64,000 nucleotides of DNA, from assembly GCF_041154485.1 (NCBI RefSeq), contig NZ_AP028669.1, positions 1,488,001 to 1,552,000 on the forward strand, written 5' to 3'. Shown here in pieces: positions 17,011 through 25,057 of the stretch. Numbering within the stretch: the first letter of the stretch is position 1; every line of letters starts with the position of its first letter. Origin of the DNA: Variovorax sp. V93. Its GTDB lineage: Bacteria > Pseudomonadota > Gammaproteobacteria > Burkholderiales > Burkholderiaceae_C. A model generated the notes under the pieces. It saw only the letters and a list, made by a program, of their open reading frames with translations. It was not told where the DNA came from and made no database searches. The translations under genes and the position numbers were made by a program.

Positions 17011-17695
17011 GGACAAGCTCTGCGTCTTGTACCAGCGCGTCGATCATGGGCGACATGAAGGCGCGCACCGCCTCGGCGGCGCGGTCGGGGTCGCGGCTTG
17101 CAATGGCCTCCATGATGGCGGTGTGCGCGGCCGTGTCGGGTTCCGGCAGGCTGGTGCCCATCGTGCTCGCGATGGTTTCCTTGATGTAGCCGGCGATGAA
17201 GCGGCAGGTCTCGGCCAGCGCCAGGTTGCCCGAGATGTCGACGATGGCAAGGTGAAAGGCCAGGTCGCGTTCGATGAAGCTCGCGCCGCCGTCCTTCGCG
17301 TCGGGTACGCCGCGCTTTTCGAGCAGGGATTGGAGGCTGCGCAAATCCTTGGCGGTGTGGCGGACGGCGGCCAGCCGTGCGGCCTCCACCTCGAGTGCGC
17401 GGCGCACTTCGAACTGGTCCCGGAGGCTCGCGCGCCGCATCTTCTGCAGGCTGACCGAGGGATCGAAGCCCGAGCGCACATAGGTGCCCGAGCCCTGCCG
17501 CACTTCGAGCAGGCCGCGCGACACCAGCGTCTTCACGGCTTCGCGCACCGTGCCGCGGCTCACGCCGAGCAATTGCGCGAGCTGCGGCTCGATCGGAATG
17601 CGCGATCCGACGGTCCAGCGGCCGGCCGCGATCTCGGCGCGGATGCTGTTGGCGGCACTGTCGGCCAGGGAGGTTCGGGGGGCTTGGAGAAGCAT
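17006..17695 (-). CDS. FadR-subfamily GntR transcriptional regulator
   Basis: A 229-residue regulator: winged helix at about residues 12-75 (LAQLLGVSRGTVREAVKTLVSRGLLEVRQGSGTYV is cut by normal FadR landmarks) and an all-helical FCD ligand domain at about 90-220. The metal-binding Asp/His pattern of FCD domains appears in ERDLAFHLAI and in the later AAHTAIMEAI. Such proteins sense small carboxylates or related metabolites. A near-perfect palindrome lies 18 bases upstream of the start, fitting autoregulation. The MFS gene follows on the same strand and is the obvious target. Confidence 0.9.
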   Translation of the reverse strand: MLLQAPRTSLADSAANSIRAEIAAGRWTVGSRIPIEPQLAQLLGVSRGTVREAVKTLVSRGLLEVRQGSGTYVRSGFDPSVSLQKMRRASLRDQFEVRRALEVEAARLAAVRHTAKDLRSLQSLLEKRGVPDAKDGGASFIERDLAFHLAIVDISGNLALAETCRFIAGYIKETIASTMGTSLPEPDTAAHTAIMEAIASRDPDRAAEAVRAFMSPMIDALVQDAELVR

Positions 17696-17712
17696 ATGAA
17701 TAAGAAAGACCT

Positions 17713-17737
17713 AATTCATTCAATCATTGGATGAATT
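17713..17737. promoter_or_regulatory. Operator-like 25-bp palindrome upstream of the GntR gene
   Basis: Arms ATTCATTCAAT (17714-17724) and ATTGGATGAAT (17726-17736) around a central C at 17725 match in ten of eleven positions, plus one more flanking A-T pair. Its length, AT-rich character in a GC-rich genome and position just ahead of a FadR-type gene make it a likely binding site for that regulator. Confidence 0.65.
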
Positions 17738-17807
17738 CTCGCGCGACTGCAATGCCGCAGTCGAAAGAAGGGGGATTGCGGCTAGGGGCCGGTGGCGGCC
17801 GCCGCGC

Positions 17808-20063
17808 TCATCGGCGCGCGCTTTTCGCGACCACGCCCGCGCCGCGCACTTCGAGCTTGCGCTGGTCGACGACCTTGCCGGTGGCGTCGACGAGTTCGAT
17901 CACGTGGCGCCCGGGCCATGGCAGCCACTGCGCGCTGGTGCCGCGCGCAAAGTGCTTGCCGTCGATGCGCCATTGCACGCCGCGGCCTTCGGCCTCGAAG
18001 CGCACGCGCTGGTGCAGCGGCGGGATGTCGGGGTCCAGCGCGATGATGGTGCCGTCGGCCGGCGCGGTGATGCGCGCGGCCGCCGCGCCTGCCGGGGTGC
18101 CTGCGCCGGCGTTGTCGAGCGCGAAGAGCGGCTGCTCCGTGCCCTGCAGAAACCATTCGCTGCGCGCCGCCTCGAGCGGATTGCCGTCGGCGCCCGGACC
18201 GAACGCCACCGGCGCCTCGACCAGGCCGGCCGGCGGCCTGGGCGCGCGGCTCGGCTCGCGCGCGTGCAGGAAGCGCATCACCTCGGCCCACACCGGCGCC
18301 GCGCCGCTGGTGCCGCTCACGTCCCACATCGATGCGCCGCTCGCGTTGCCGACCCATACGCCGACGGTGTAGCGCTGCGACCAGCCCACGGCCCAGTTGT
18401 CGCGCATGTCCTTGCTGGTGCCGGTCTTCCCCGCGGTCCAGAAGCGCGTGGAAAGAATGCTGTCGAGACCGAAGGTGCGCGTGCGTGCGTTCGCGTCGGA
18501 CAGGATGTCGCCCACGATGAAGGCCGCGCGCGGATCGACGATGGGCGCGGCGTCGTCGCCGGCCCCGGCTTTCGCTGCCAGAGCCCGCGCAGTCAGCGTG
18601 GGCTGCCCGTAGCGCCCGCCGTTGGCCAGCATGCGATAGGCATTGGTGAGCGACAGCAGCGACACCTCGGCACTGCCGAGCGCGAGGCTGTAGCCGTAGT
18701 AGTCGCCGCTTTCGCGCAGCGGCAGTCCGGCCGCACGCAGCTGGCGCGCGAAGGATTCGGGCGACACCATCACCAGCGTGCGCACGGCAGGGACGTTGAG
18801 CGAGGCGGCGAGCGCGGTGCGCGCCGACACCGGCCCCTTGAACTGGCGGTCGTAGTTCTGCGGAATGTAGAGCCCGCTCGCGGTGCTGATCTGCGCCGAC
18901 GAATCGTCGATCAGCGAGGCCGCGGTGAGCCGCCGCTCGGCGATCGCCTGCGCATAGAGCAGCGGCTTGAGCGTGGAGCCGGGCTGGCGCAGCGCGGTGA
19001 CCGCATCGACCTCGGCCGCCTGGCTCAGCGGGCCTGACGAGCCGACCCAGGCAAGCACTTCGCCGCTCGCGTTGTCGAGCACCACGAGCGCGCCGTCTTC
19101 CACGTGGCGGCCGCGCAACTCTTTCAGGTGGCGCTGCAGCGTGGCCAGCGCAAAGCGCTGCAGCGGTGCGCGCAGCGTGGTCCGCACGGCGGCCTCCCTG
19201 CCGGCTGCCGTCTGGCGGGAAGTCGGTGCGGCCGTTTCGCCGGCCTCGCGCAACTCCTTCAGCGCACGCCGCGCCGCATGCGGCGCAATGCCTTCGGTCG
19301 CATCGAAGGCACGCCGCTGCACCGCCGCGCTCGTGAACATGTCCAGCGCGTCGCAATCGATCTTCTGCCCCGGCTCCATCGCGCGCATCACCTCGCAGGC
19401 GCGCTGCGCCACCAGCGCCGGCTTGGCATTGGGCGCGCGCACCAGCGCCGCGGCCACGCTGGCCTCGCGCGCGTCCAGGCCGCTGGGCGCCTTGCCGAAC
19501 AGCGTGCGCGAGAGCGCGTCGATGCCCACGATCTCGCCGCGGAACGGCACGGTGTTGAGGTAGGCCTCCAGGATCTGGTCCTTGCGCCAGCTGCGCTCCA
19601 ACTGCGCGGCCGCCATGGTCTGGCCGATCTTCTGCGTGAAGCTGCGCCCGCTGTTGGCGCGGCGCAGGTCGTCGTCGAGCAGGCCCGACAGCTGCATCGT
19701 GATGGTCGATGCGCCGCGCGTGCGGGTGTTCCACAGGTTGCCCCAGGCGGCGGACGACACGGCGCGCCAGTCGATGCCGCTGTGCTCGTAGAAGCGCCGG
19801 TCTTCGCTCAGCACCATGGCCATGCGCAGCGCGGGCGAAACATCGGCCAGCGCCACCCACTGGCCGCGCCGCACGCTGGCATCGGTGCGCATGCGCTGAA
19901 GCAGCTCGCCGTTGCGGTCGAGCACGGCGGTGTCGGACGGGCGGAACTCGCGCTTCACCTCTTCGAAGCTCACGGCGCCGGCAACAACCGGCAGCGCGCA
20001 GGCGATGACCGCCAGCGCTGCGGCAAGGCAGCTGCGGCTGGCGGGGAAGGGCAGGCGGGGCAT
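17808..20063 (-). CDS. pbpC: Penicillin-binding protein 1C
   Basis: Bifunctional peptidoglycan synthase of class A, 751 residues from the chosen start. A signal anchor lies at about residues 10-30. The GT51 glycosyltransferase domain follows, with its catalytic Glu87 in SEDRRFYEHSG and the GASTITMQL motif. The transpeptidase domain has Ser363-Thr-Leu-Lys366 (GSTLK) and Lys546-Thr-Gly-Thr-Ser. A C-terminal domain after residue 640 is the one unique to PBP1C. The start is uncertain: ATG 20063 begins the membrane anchor, but further in-frame starts exist upstream and no strong ribosome-binding site marks any of them. In many bacteria pbpC adjoins the alpha-2-macroglobulin gene; here that gene is 5.5 kb upstream on the same strand. 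Confidence 0.92.
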   Translation of the reverse strand: MPRLPFPASRSCLAAALAVIACALPVVAGAVSFEEVKREFRPSDTAVLDRNGELLQRMRTDASVRRGQWVALADVSPALRMAMVLSEDRRFYEHSGIDWRAVSSAAWGNLWNTRTRGASTITMQLSGLLDDDLRRANSGRSFTQKIGQTMAAAQLERSWRKDQILEAYLNTVPFRGEIVGIDALSRTLFGKAPSGLDAREASVAAALVRAPNAKPALVAQRACEVMRAMEPGQKIDCDALDMFTSAAVQRRAFDATEGIAPHAARRALKELREAGETAAPTSRQTAAGREAAVRTTLRAPLQRFALATLQRHLKELRGRHVEDGALVVLDNASGEVLAWVGSSGPLSQAAEVDAVTALRQPGSTLKPLLYAQAIAERRLTAASLIDDSSAQISTASGLYIPQNYDRQFKGPVSARTALAASLNVPAVRTLVMVSPESFARQLRAAGLPLRESGDYYGYSLALGSAEVSLLSLTNAYRMLANGGRYGQPTLTARALAAKAGAGDDAAPIVDPRAAFIVGDILSDANARTRTFGLDSILSTRFWTAGKTGTSKDMRDNWAVGWSQRYTVGVWVGNASGASMWDVSGTSGAAPVWAEVMRFLHAREPSRAPRPPAGLVEAPVAFGPGADGNPLEAARSEWFLQGTEQPLFALDNAGAGTPAGAAAARITAPADGTIIALDPDIPPLHQRVRFEAEGRGVQWRIDGKHFARGTSAQWLPWPGRHVIELVDATGKVVDQRKLEVRGAGVVAKSARR

Positions 20064-20278
20064 GGCGGTGGAAAACGGGAGTCGGCGGCGCGGCGGCGCC
20101 ATTCTCGGCGAAGCGGCCACGGGAAGTGCACCTACTTGCGAACGGGTGCGCCGCCGCCTGCCACGGCAGGAACTTAGCGCCAAAGTTTGCAGCACGTTCC
20201 ACATCCGGTAACGAACTTCACGCCCCGGCCTCATGGCGGATACGCAGCCGAGACGGAGCTGGCCTTCAATGCAGATGC

Positions 20279-20305
20279 CGGCTTGCGGAGGCAAGCCGTC
20301 TTTCT
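20279..20305 (+). terminator. Strong hairpin in the leader of the TSP3-like lipoprotein gene
   Basis: CGGCTTGC and GCAAGCCG form a perfect 8-bp stem with a GGAG loop (20279-20298), followed by TCTTTCT. No gene on the plus strand ends nearby, so the hairpin falls in the 5' leader of the small lipoprotein gene. An attenuator, or a terminator for stray transcription, are both possible. Confidence 0.4.
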
Positions 20306-20326
20306 AGAACTCCAAGGAGAAACCGA

Positions 20327-20536
20327 ATGATGATCAAGACATTGGCCGTTCTGCTTGCCGCATCGGCCGCGCTGGCCGGCTGCGTCGTTGCACCCTATGA
20401 CCGTCCGGCACCGCGTCCGCACTATGGGTACGGAGACCGCGACCGCGACGGCGTGCCCAACCGCTACGACCGCGATCGCGACGGCGACGGCATACCGAAC
20501 CGCTACGACCGCAACCCGAACAATCCTTACCGCTGA
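20327..20536 (+). CDS. Small lipoprotein with thrombospondin-3-like repeats
   Basis: A 69-residue lipoprotein. The signal peptide ends in the lipobox LAGC (Cys19), so it is anchored to a membrane. The mature part carries a tyrosine/proline-rich linker and then two repeats of D-x-D-x-D-G-x-P-N-x-x-D (DRDGVPNRYD, DGDGIPNRYD), the pattern of thrombospondin type 3 calcium-binding repeats. Calcium binding at the cell surface is plausible. The start ATG-ATG pair is preceded by CCAAGGAGAAACCGA, a strong ribosome-binding site. No partner gene is evident; the following gene is convergent. Confidence 0.8.
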   Translation: MMIKTLAVLLAASAALAGCVVAPYDRPAPRPHYGYGDRDRDGVPNRYDRDRDGDGIPNRYDRNPNNPYR

Positions 20537-20554
20537 CCTTGGCCGTCGCGCGCC

Positions 20555-21181
20555 TCAAGCGGGGCGGCGCGCGAGCAGCGCCCACACGCCCGCTGCGCTC
20601 AGCAGCGAGCCGCCCGCCAGATTGAAGCGCCGCTGCGCGCGCGGCGAGGAAAGCAGCTTGCGGGCCGATCCCGCGAACACGGCGTAGAGCGTGGCATTGA
20701 GCGCCGCCATCGCCACGAAGGTGACCGCCAGCACCCAGAGCTGGCGGGTCACGCCGGCCGCGGGGCTCAGGAACTGCGGCAGGAACGCCACGAAGAACAC
20801 GATGCCCTTGGGGTTGAGCGCCGTCACCAGGTAGGTGTTGGCGAACAGCCGCCAGCGCGAATCAGGGGCGGCAGGCGCCGCGATCTCGGCGCCGCCGATG
20901 CCCGCGCGCAGCAGCTTGATGCCGAGGTAGAGCAGATACAGCCCGCCCGCCCACTTCACCACCGTGAACCAGAACGCCGATGCGGCCAGCAGCGCGCCGA
21001 GGCCGAGCAGCGAAACCACCAGCGCGGTGGAATCGCCGAGCGCCACCGCCGCCACCAGCGGCACATTCGCGCGCCGGCCGTGCGACATGGAATAGCTGAT
21101 CACCGTGAGGATGGTCGGCCCCGGAATGACCAGCAGCACGGACGATGCGGCGACGAAGGCAAGCCAGAGTTCGATCGGCAT
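20555..21181 (-). CDS. LysE family translocator (amino-acid exporter)
   Basis: A 208-residue LysE/RhtB-type exporter with six hydrophobic segments. The N-terminal motif IPGPTILTVISYSMSHGRRA (about residues 19-38) is the family hallmark, and GGLYLLYLGIKLLR lies near 78. Members export basic, neutral or hydroxylated amino acids or homoserine lactones through the inner membrane; which one cannot be read here. It is the last gene of a closely spaced leftward cluster (mnmH, two acetyltransferases, DUF2277, this gene), 28 bases after its neighbour. Confidence 0.9.
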   Translation of the reverse strand: MPIELWLAFVAASSVLLVIPGPTILTVISYSMSHGRRANVPLVAAVALGDSTALVVSLLGLGALLAASAFWFTVVKWAGGLYLLYLGIKLLRAGIGGAEIAAPAAPDSRWRLFANTYLVTALNPKGIVFFVAFLPQFLSPAAGVTRQLWVLAVTFVAMAALNATLYAVFAGSARKLLSSPRAQRRFNLAGGSLLSAAGVWALLARRPA

Positions 21182-21209
21182 GGGTTCTCCAGAAAATAAC
21201 GGTTGGCTG

Positions 21210-21479
21210 TCAGGTGCCGAAGCGCGCGGCCGACCTGGCCTTTGCGCGCTCGGCCTCGATGGCGCGGTCGCGCGGCTCGGCCGTGGTGACCAGCGAGCCG
21301 ATCAGCCGTGCGGCACTCGCGGACATCTCGTCGACCGCGCGTTCGAAGGCTTCCTGGTTGGCCTTGGACGGCACGCTGAAGCCGCTGAGCTTGCGCACGA
21401 ACTGCAGCGCGGCGGCGCGGATCTCCTGCTCGGTGGCGGGAGGCTCGAAGTTGTAGAGGGTCTTGATGCTTCTGCACAT
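21210..21479 (-). CDS. DUF2277 family protein
   Basis: An 89-residue protein that matches my memory of DUF2277: it opens with MCRSIKTLYNFEPPAT, has the strongly conserved ALQFVRKLSGF near residues 24-35, and SLVTTAEPRDR near 62. It is helical and soluble, without known function. It lies 33 bases after an acetyltransferase gene and 28 before the LysE gene, within what looks like one transcript. Confidence 0.85.
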   Translation of the reverse strand: MCRSIKTLYNFEPPATEQEIRAAALQFVRKLSGFSVPSKANQEAFERAVDEMSASAARLIGSLVTTAEPRDRAIEAERAKARSAARFGT

Positions 21480-21512
21480 GGGCGCGCTCCGGGGGGCAAC
21501 GGACGCTCCAGT

Positions 21513-22007
21513 CTAGCGAAGCAGCGCCATCGCGTGGGCGTCGTGGTAGATGCCGTCGATCAGGCTCGCATGGCGCAGCAGGCCTTCGTGCTCGAAGCCG
21601 AATCGCTCGTACAGCGCCTTCGCCTTCGGGTTGTCCGCGCGAACGGAGAGTTCGAGGCGGGTCAGTCCGCGCGCCCATGATTTGTCGATGGCCGCCTGCA
21701 GCAGCTGCGCGCCGAGTCCGCGCCCGCGTGCCTCTGGCAGCAGCGCGATGCCGAGCACGCCGATGTGGGCCCTCGAGTGGCCGAAGACCGGCGATACGTC
21801 GCACCAGCCCACGACCTTGCCGCTGCCATCGACCGCCACGAAATGGGGAAAGCCCGCTGCCAGCACGTTGCGGTAGAAGGCCAGCGATTGTTCCCATGGC
21901 GGCGCCTGCGTCAGCGCCAGGTACTTCTGTTCGCGCGCCACCGCGTCGAGCGCCTTGTGCAGGCTTTCGAAGTGGCGCTCTTCGGTGGAAACGACGCAAT
22001 GGTTCAT
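21513..22007 (-). CDS. GNAT family N-acetyltransferase
   Basis: A 164-residue Gcn5-related acetyltransferase. The acetyl-CoA pyrophosphate loop is ARGRGLGAQLL near residues 97-107 (R/Q-x-x-G-x-G/A motif), preceded by a GVLGIALLPE strand and followed by ELSVRADNPKAKALYERFGF, as in ribosomal-protein or small-molecule acetyltransferases. Its ATG overlaps the stop of the preceding acetyltransferase gene (ATGA), indicating translational coupling. The acceptor is unknown. Confidence 0.88.
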   Translation of the reverse strand: MNHCVVSTEERHFESLHKALDAVAREQKYLALTQAPPWEQSLAFYRNVLAAGFPHFVAVDGSGKVVGWCDVSPVFGHSRAHIGVLGIALLPEARGRGLGAQLLQAAIDKSWARGLTRLELSVRADNPKAKALYERFGFEHEGLLRHASLIDGIYHDAHAMALLR

Positions 22008-22429
22008 TCGACCAGGCCGCGTTCGACCGCCTGCGCCTGGTTCTCGAAGATCGCCATCGCGGTCTTCATGCGCCTGAAGCCGAGCTTCCCGTAGAAGGGC
22101 TCCTTGCCGGCCACCGCATAGAGAATGATCTTGCGGTGCCCGCGCGAGAGTTCCACCAGCCGCGAGACGATCTGCCTGCCAAGTCCGATGCCCTGATGGC
22201 TCGGGTGCACCGCCACGTCGCAGATGTAGGAGCAGTCGAGCCCGTCGGCCATGGCGCGGCCCGCGCCGACGAGGCGGCCCGCGTCGAACACCAGGCACTT
22301 GAACATGCTGTTGCCGAACACGAGCTTCAGGCCGTCGGGCTGCTTGTTGCCCAGCGGTGCGGCCTGGTAGAGCCGAGAGAGTTCGTCCCAGTCGAGGCCT
22401 TCGAGCGAATCGCGCCATTCGAGTGTCAT
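22004..22429 (-). CDS. GNAT family N-acetyltransferase
   Basis: A 141-residue acetyltransferase of the small GNAT type. The CoA-binding loop is HQGIGLGRQIV near residues 88-98, the following strand is HRKIILYAVAGKEPFYGKLGF, and there is a central CDVAVHP strand. It starts 33 bases after mnmH and overlaps the next acetyltransferase gene by four bases. The acceptor is unknown. The two adjacent acetyltransferases are too different to be a recent duplication. Confidence 0.88.
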   Translation of the reverse strand: MTLEWRDSLEGLDWDELSRLYQAAPLGNKQPDGLKLVFGNSMFKCLVFDAGRLVGAGRAMADGLDCSYICDVAVHPSHQGIGLGRQIVSRLVELSRGHRKIILYAVAGKEPFYGKLGFRRMKTAMAIFENQAQAVERGLVE

Positions 22430-22462
22430 GAGCCTGCCTTGCCGTTGCCGTGGATGCGCCCG

Positions 22463-23536
22463 CTACCCCGCGGCGTTCAACCGGAGGATGGCATCCGCCA
22501 CCGCGTCGATGCCCGCGTCCGTCAGGTCGGGCGCCGCCACCTGCTGGCGCAGCAGCCACTTCTCGAAATGGCGCGCCTGCGAGCGTTCGTAGTGCGGATC
22601 GTAGTGAAGCGCCATCAGTTCGGCAAAGAGCTGCGGCAGCTCGCCCGCGAGCGCCCATTCCTGCCAGCGCTGCACCACCGCCTTGCCCTGCATTTCCTTG
22701 AGCCTGTCGAGCTGGGCCGCCAGCGCGGCGCGGTCGTCGCCCAGGTAGGCGTAGTCGCGCAGCAGGTAGTCGAGCCGTGCGGCCGCGTCGGCCTGGACCT
22801 CGATGCAGTCGGCGGCGCGCATGTGCGCGACCAGCGGGATCGGCACCGAAAGCCGGCCGATGCGCGCGCTCTCGCCTTCGACGTAGAGCGTGCGCGAGAC
22901 GTCGAGCGCGTCGAAGCAGGTGGCGATGCGGGTCTCGAACTGTTTTTGCGAGGGCTGCGGCACGCCGGGCAGGGCGCCCAGCAGCGAGCCCTTGTGGCTC
23001 GCGCAATGCTCCAGGTCGAGCACCTGTTCGCCGCGCGCGGCCAGCGCCTGCAGGACGCGCGTCTTGGCGCTGCCGGTGGCGCCGCAGATCACCTTGAGCC
23101 GGAGCTTGGGCACCGTGGCCTCGATCTGCGCCAGCACGTGCTGGCGATAGCTCTTGTAGCCGCCGGCGAGCTGCTGCGCGTCCCAGCCGACCAGGCGCAG
23201 CCAGGTCACCATCGAGCCGCTGCGCAAGCCCCCGCGCCAGCAATACACGAGCGGGCGCCAGTTGGCGGGCTGTTCGGCAAAGCGTTCGCGCAGGTGCCGC
23301 GCGAGGTTGGCGGCCACCATGGCACCGCCCACGCGCCGCGCCTCGAAGGCGCCGGTCTGCTTGTAGATGGTGCCGACGATGCGGCGCTCCTCGTCGTCGA
23401 GCACCGGGCAGTTGATGGCGCCGGGAATGTGGTCGAGCGCGAACTCGGAGGGCGAGCGCGCGTCGATGAGGGTGTCGAAGCGGTGCAGGTCGGCCACGCG
23501 CGTGGGCTGGTGGCGCGGGTTGTCGTGCTCACGCAT
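22463..23536 (-). CDS. mnmH: tRNA 2-selenouridine synthase
   Basis: MnmH (SelU/YbbB) replaces the sulfur of 2-thiouridine at the wobble position of Lys, Glu and Gln tRNAs with selenium, through a geranylated intermediate. It is 357 residues long, near the family's 360. The N-terminal rhodanese domain carries the catalytic Cys99 in VYCWRGG, and the C-terminal part has a P-loop GATGSAKT at about 152-159. The start at 23536 is preceded by CCAGGGGCAAACCC; upstream in-frame codons are not family-like. It heads a leftward cluster with two acetyltransferases. Activity as a selenium enzyme requires selenophosphate synthetase, not in this window. Confidence 0.92.
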   Translation of the reverse strand: MREHDNPRHQPTRVADLHRFDTLIDARSPSEFALDHIPGAINCPVLDDEERRIVGTIYKQTGAFEARRVGGAMVAANLARHLRERFAEQPANWRPLVYCWRGGLRSGSMVTWLRLVGWDAQQLAGGYKSYRQHVLAQIEATVPKLRLKVICGATGSAKTRVLQALAARGEQVLDLEHCASHKGSLLGALPGVPQPSQKQFETRIATCFDALDVSRTLYVEGESARIGRLSVPIPLVAHMRAADCIEVQADAAARLDYLLRDYAYLGDDRAALAAQLDRLKEMQGKAVVQRWQEWALAGELPQLFAELMALHYDPHYERSQARHFEKWLLRQQVAAPDLTDAGIDAVADAILRLNAAG

Positions 23537-23732
23537 GGGTTTGCCCCTGGTGGCGCCGCAGCCGGCCGCTTGCCGGGCCGGCACCGGCGGCCAGGGCGAA
23601 CATTGCAATCGATACGGTCATGGCCTGGGTGCGGTTGGAGGAAGGAGCGGACAACCTTCGATTGTAGAAACCCGGCCAGAATGCAGGGCAGGGGAGACAC
23701 TGTCGTCTTCGGCTGCCAACGGCGGAGGTCGC

Positions 23733-24212
23733 ATGATGCGCACATCGGTTCTGTTCATTCCGGTCTTTTTGGGCGCGGCGGCCGCAGCCATGGGCGCGCA
23801 GGCGGCCGAGGTGGTGCGCTGCACCGATGCGAGCGGAGGCATCGTCTACACCGACGGCCCTTGCCCCGCCGGCAGCCGGCTCTCGCGCCAGGTGCCCCTC
23901 ACCGAACCGCTGACGGTGACCCCGCCCGCTTCTCCCGAAGAAGCGCGCCGGCCGGCGTACACGCCACCGCCGCCGCCGCCCGCAGCCAGCAATGCGCCGC
24001 AGGGCCCGGCCATCATTCCGCGCAACGTCGACGAGCCGCAGCGCCCCGCGCCAGAATCGCCGCCGGTCTATAGCTGGGGGCCGGACCCGTACTACGATGC
24101 CGGCCGTCCGATTGTCCGCCCGCCACGGCCTCCACGCCCGCAGGATCCGGGACCGCCTCCGGGCCAGCGGCCGTGCCAGAACCTCGCGGGCATCAAGCGC
24201 AACAACTGCTGA
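23733..24212 (+). CDS. Secreted DUF4124-domain protein, proline-rich
   Basis: A 159-residue exported protein. The Sec signal peptide covers residues 1-24 (ending AQAA). The next stretch, VVRCTDASGGIVYTDGPCPAGS, is the DUF4124 module with its cysteine pair. The rest is a proline-rich, probably disordered tail, with a final cysteine pair (PCQNLAG, NNC). ATG 23733 follows GGCGGAGGTCGC. It is 13 bases ahead of the RNase H-like gene, so the two may be co-transcribed. Function unknown. Confidence 0.82.
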   Translation: MMRTSVLFIPVFLGAAAAAMGAQAAEVVRCTDASGGIVYTDGPCPAGSRLSRQVPLTEPLTVTPPASPEEARRPAYTPPPPPPAASNAPQGPAIIPRNVDEPQRPAPESPPVYSWGPDPYYDAGRPIVRPPRPPRPQDPGPPPGQRPCQNLAGIKRNNC

Positions 24213-24225
24213 ATCGACGGAGCCG

Positions 24226-24675
24226 ATGCAACTTCCCCACTGGACCGTGTACTGCGACGGCAGCGCGATGCCGAACCCCGGCCGCATGGGCGCCGGCGCG
24301 GTCATCACCGAGCCCGACGGCACCCGCCACACCCTGTCGCTGGCCAGCCATGCGACGGGCTGCAACAACGAAGCCGAACTCAGGGCGCTGACCCTCGCGC
24401 TCGAGGACCTCAAGGCCAGGGGCGCGACCGCGGTGCGGGCCTATACCGACAACAGCATCCTCGTCGAGCAGCTCGGCACGCCCGGCGCCCGGCCGATCGC
24501 GCGCATGGCCGGCTTGTTCGACGACGCCCGCGCACTGCTCGGCTCGTTCGAGGAGGCGAGCCTGCGCTGGGTGCCGCGGCATCGCAATCACGAGGCCGAC
24601 GCGCTCGCGCGCGCCTCGCTGGGCTTTGCGCCCAAGCCGGCGGCCCGGACGGCGAGGAAGAAGAAGCGGCGCTAG
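24226..24675 (+). CDS. Ribonuclease HI family protein
   Basis: A 149-residue RNase H-fold protein that should cleave the RNA strand of RNA-DNA hybrids. The four acidic active-site residues align: Asp11 in YCDGSAMPNPG, Glu51 in NNEAELRAL, Asp75 in AYTDNS, Asp125 in NHEADALA. The basic tail (RTARKKKRR) could aid nucleic-acid binding. It is closer to the reverse-transcriptase-like RNase HI subgroup than to housekeeping rnhA, which usually has longer helices, so a second RNase HI elsewhere in the genome is likely. Confidence 0.87.
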   Translation: MQLPHWTVYCDGSAMPNPGRMGAGAVITEPDGTRHTLSLASHATGCNNEAELRALTLALEDLKARGATAVRAYTDNSILVEQLGTPGARPIARMAGLFDDARALLGSFEEASLRWVPRHRNHEADALARASLGFAPKPAARTARKKKRR

Positions 24676-24718
24676 CTGCGGCCAGGGGGCCCGGGACAGA
24701 GGCCATATCATCCGCGTC

Positions 24719-24967
24719 ATGACCGAAGCCAATTCTCTCCCCCCTCTTCCCGACCACCTGTCCACCGACCCGCGCAGCCCCCATCACGTGGCGGCTGTCT
24801 TCGAGCACGACATCGGCATCCGCTTCAACGACAAGGAACGCCTCGACGTGGAGGAATACTGCATCAGCGAAGGCTGGATCAAGGTGCCCGCGGGCAAGAC
24901 CGTGGACCGCAAGGGCAAGCCGCTGCTGCTCAAGCTGAAGGGCCGGGTCGAGGCGTTCTACCGGTAA
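24719..24967 (+). CDS. DUF3297 family protein
   Basis: An 82-residue soluble protein I recognise as DUF3297: the core GIRFNDKERLDVEEYCISEGWIKV is split here as GIRFNDKER at about residue 33 and YCISEGWIKVPAGKT at 47-61, followed by DRKGKPLLLKLKG. Function unknown. The ATG overlaps no neighbour; the gap to the RNase H-like gene is 43 bases and no clear ribosome-binding site is visible. Confidence 0.85.
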   Translation: MTEANSLPPLPDHLSTDPRSPHHVAAVFEHDIGIRFNDKERLDVEEYCISEGWIKVPAGKTVDRKGKPLLLKLKGRVEAFYR

Positions 24968-25057
24968 CAGAACCCACCGCGCGAGCGGCCGGGCATTCGA
25001 CACGGGCCTGGCGCCGGGAGTAACCTGCCAACCATTCCATTCGACGCAGATCAAGCC

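Noticed and set aside
16945..17016. Longer start of the CynX-type MFS gene
   Set aside because: The 24 extra residues are translated from a GC-rich repeat and overlap the regulator's stop; a GGAGG precedes the shorter start.
21513..22429. The two adjacent acetyltransferase genes as a recent tandem duplication
   Set aside because: Apart from the CoA-binding loop they share little sequence, so they are distinct family members.
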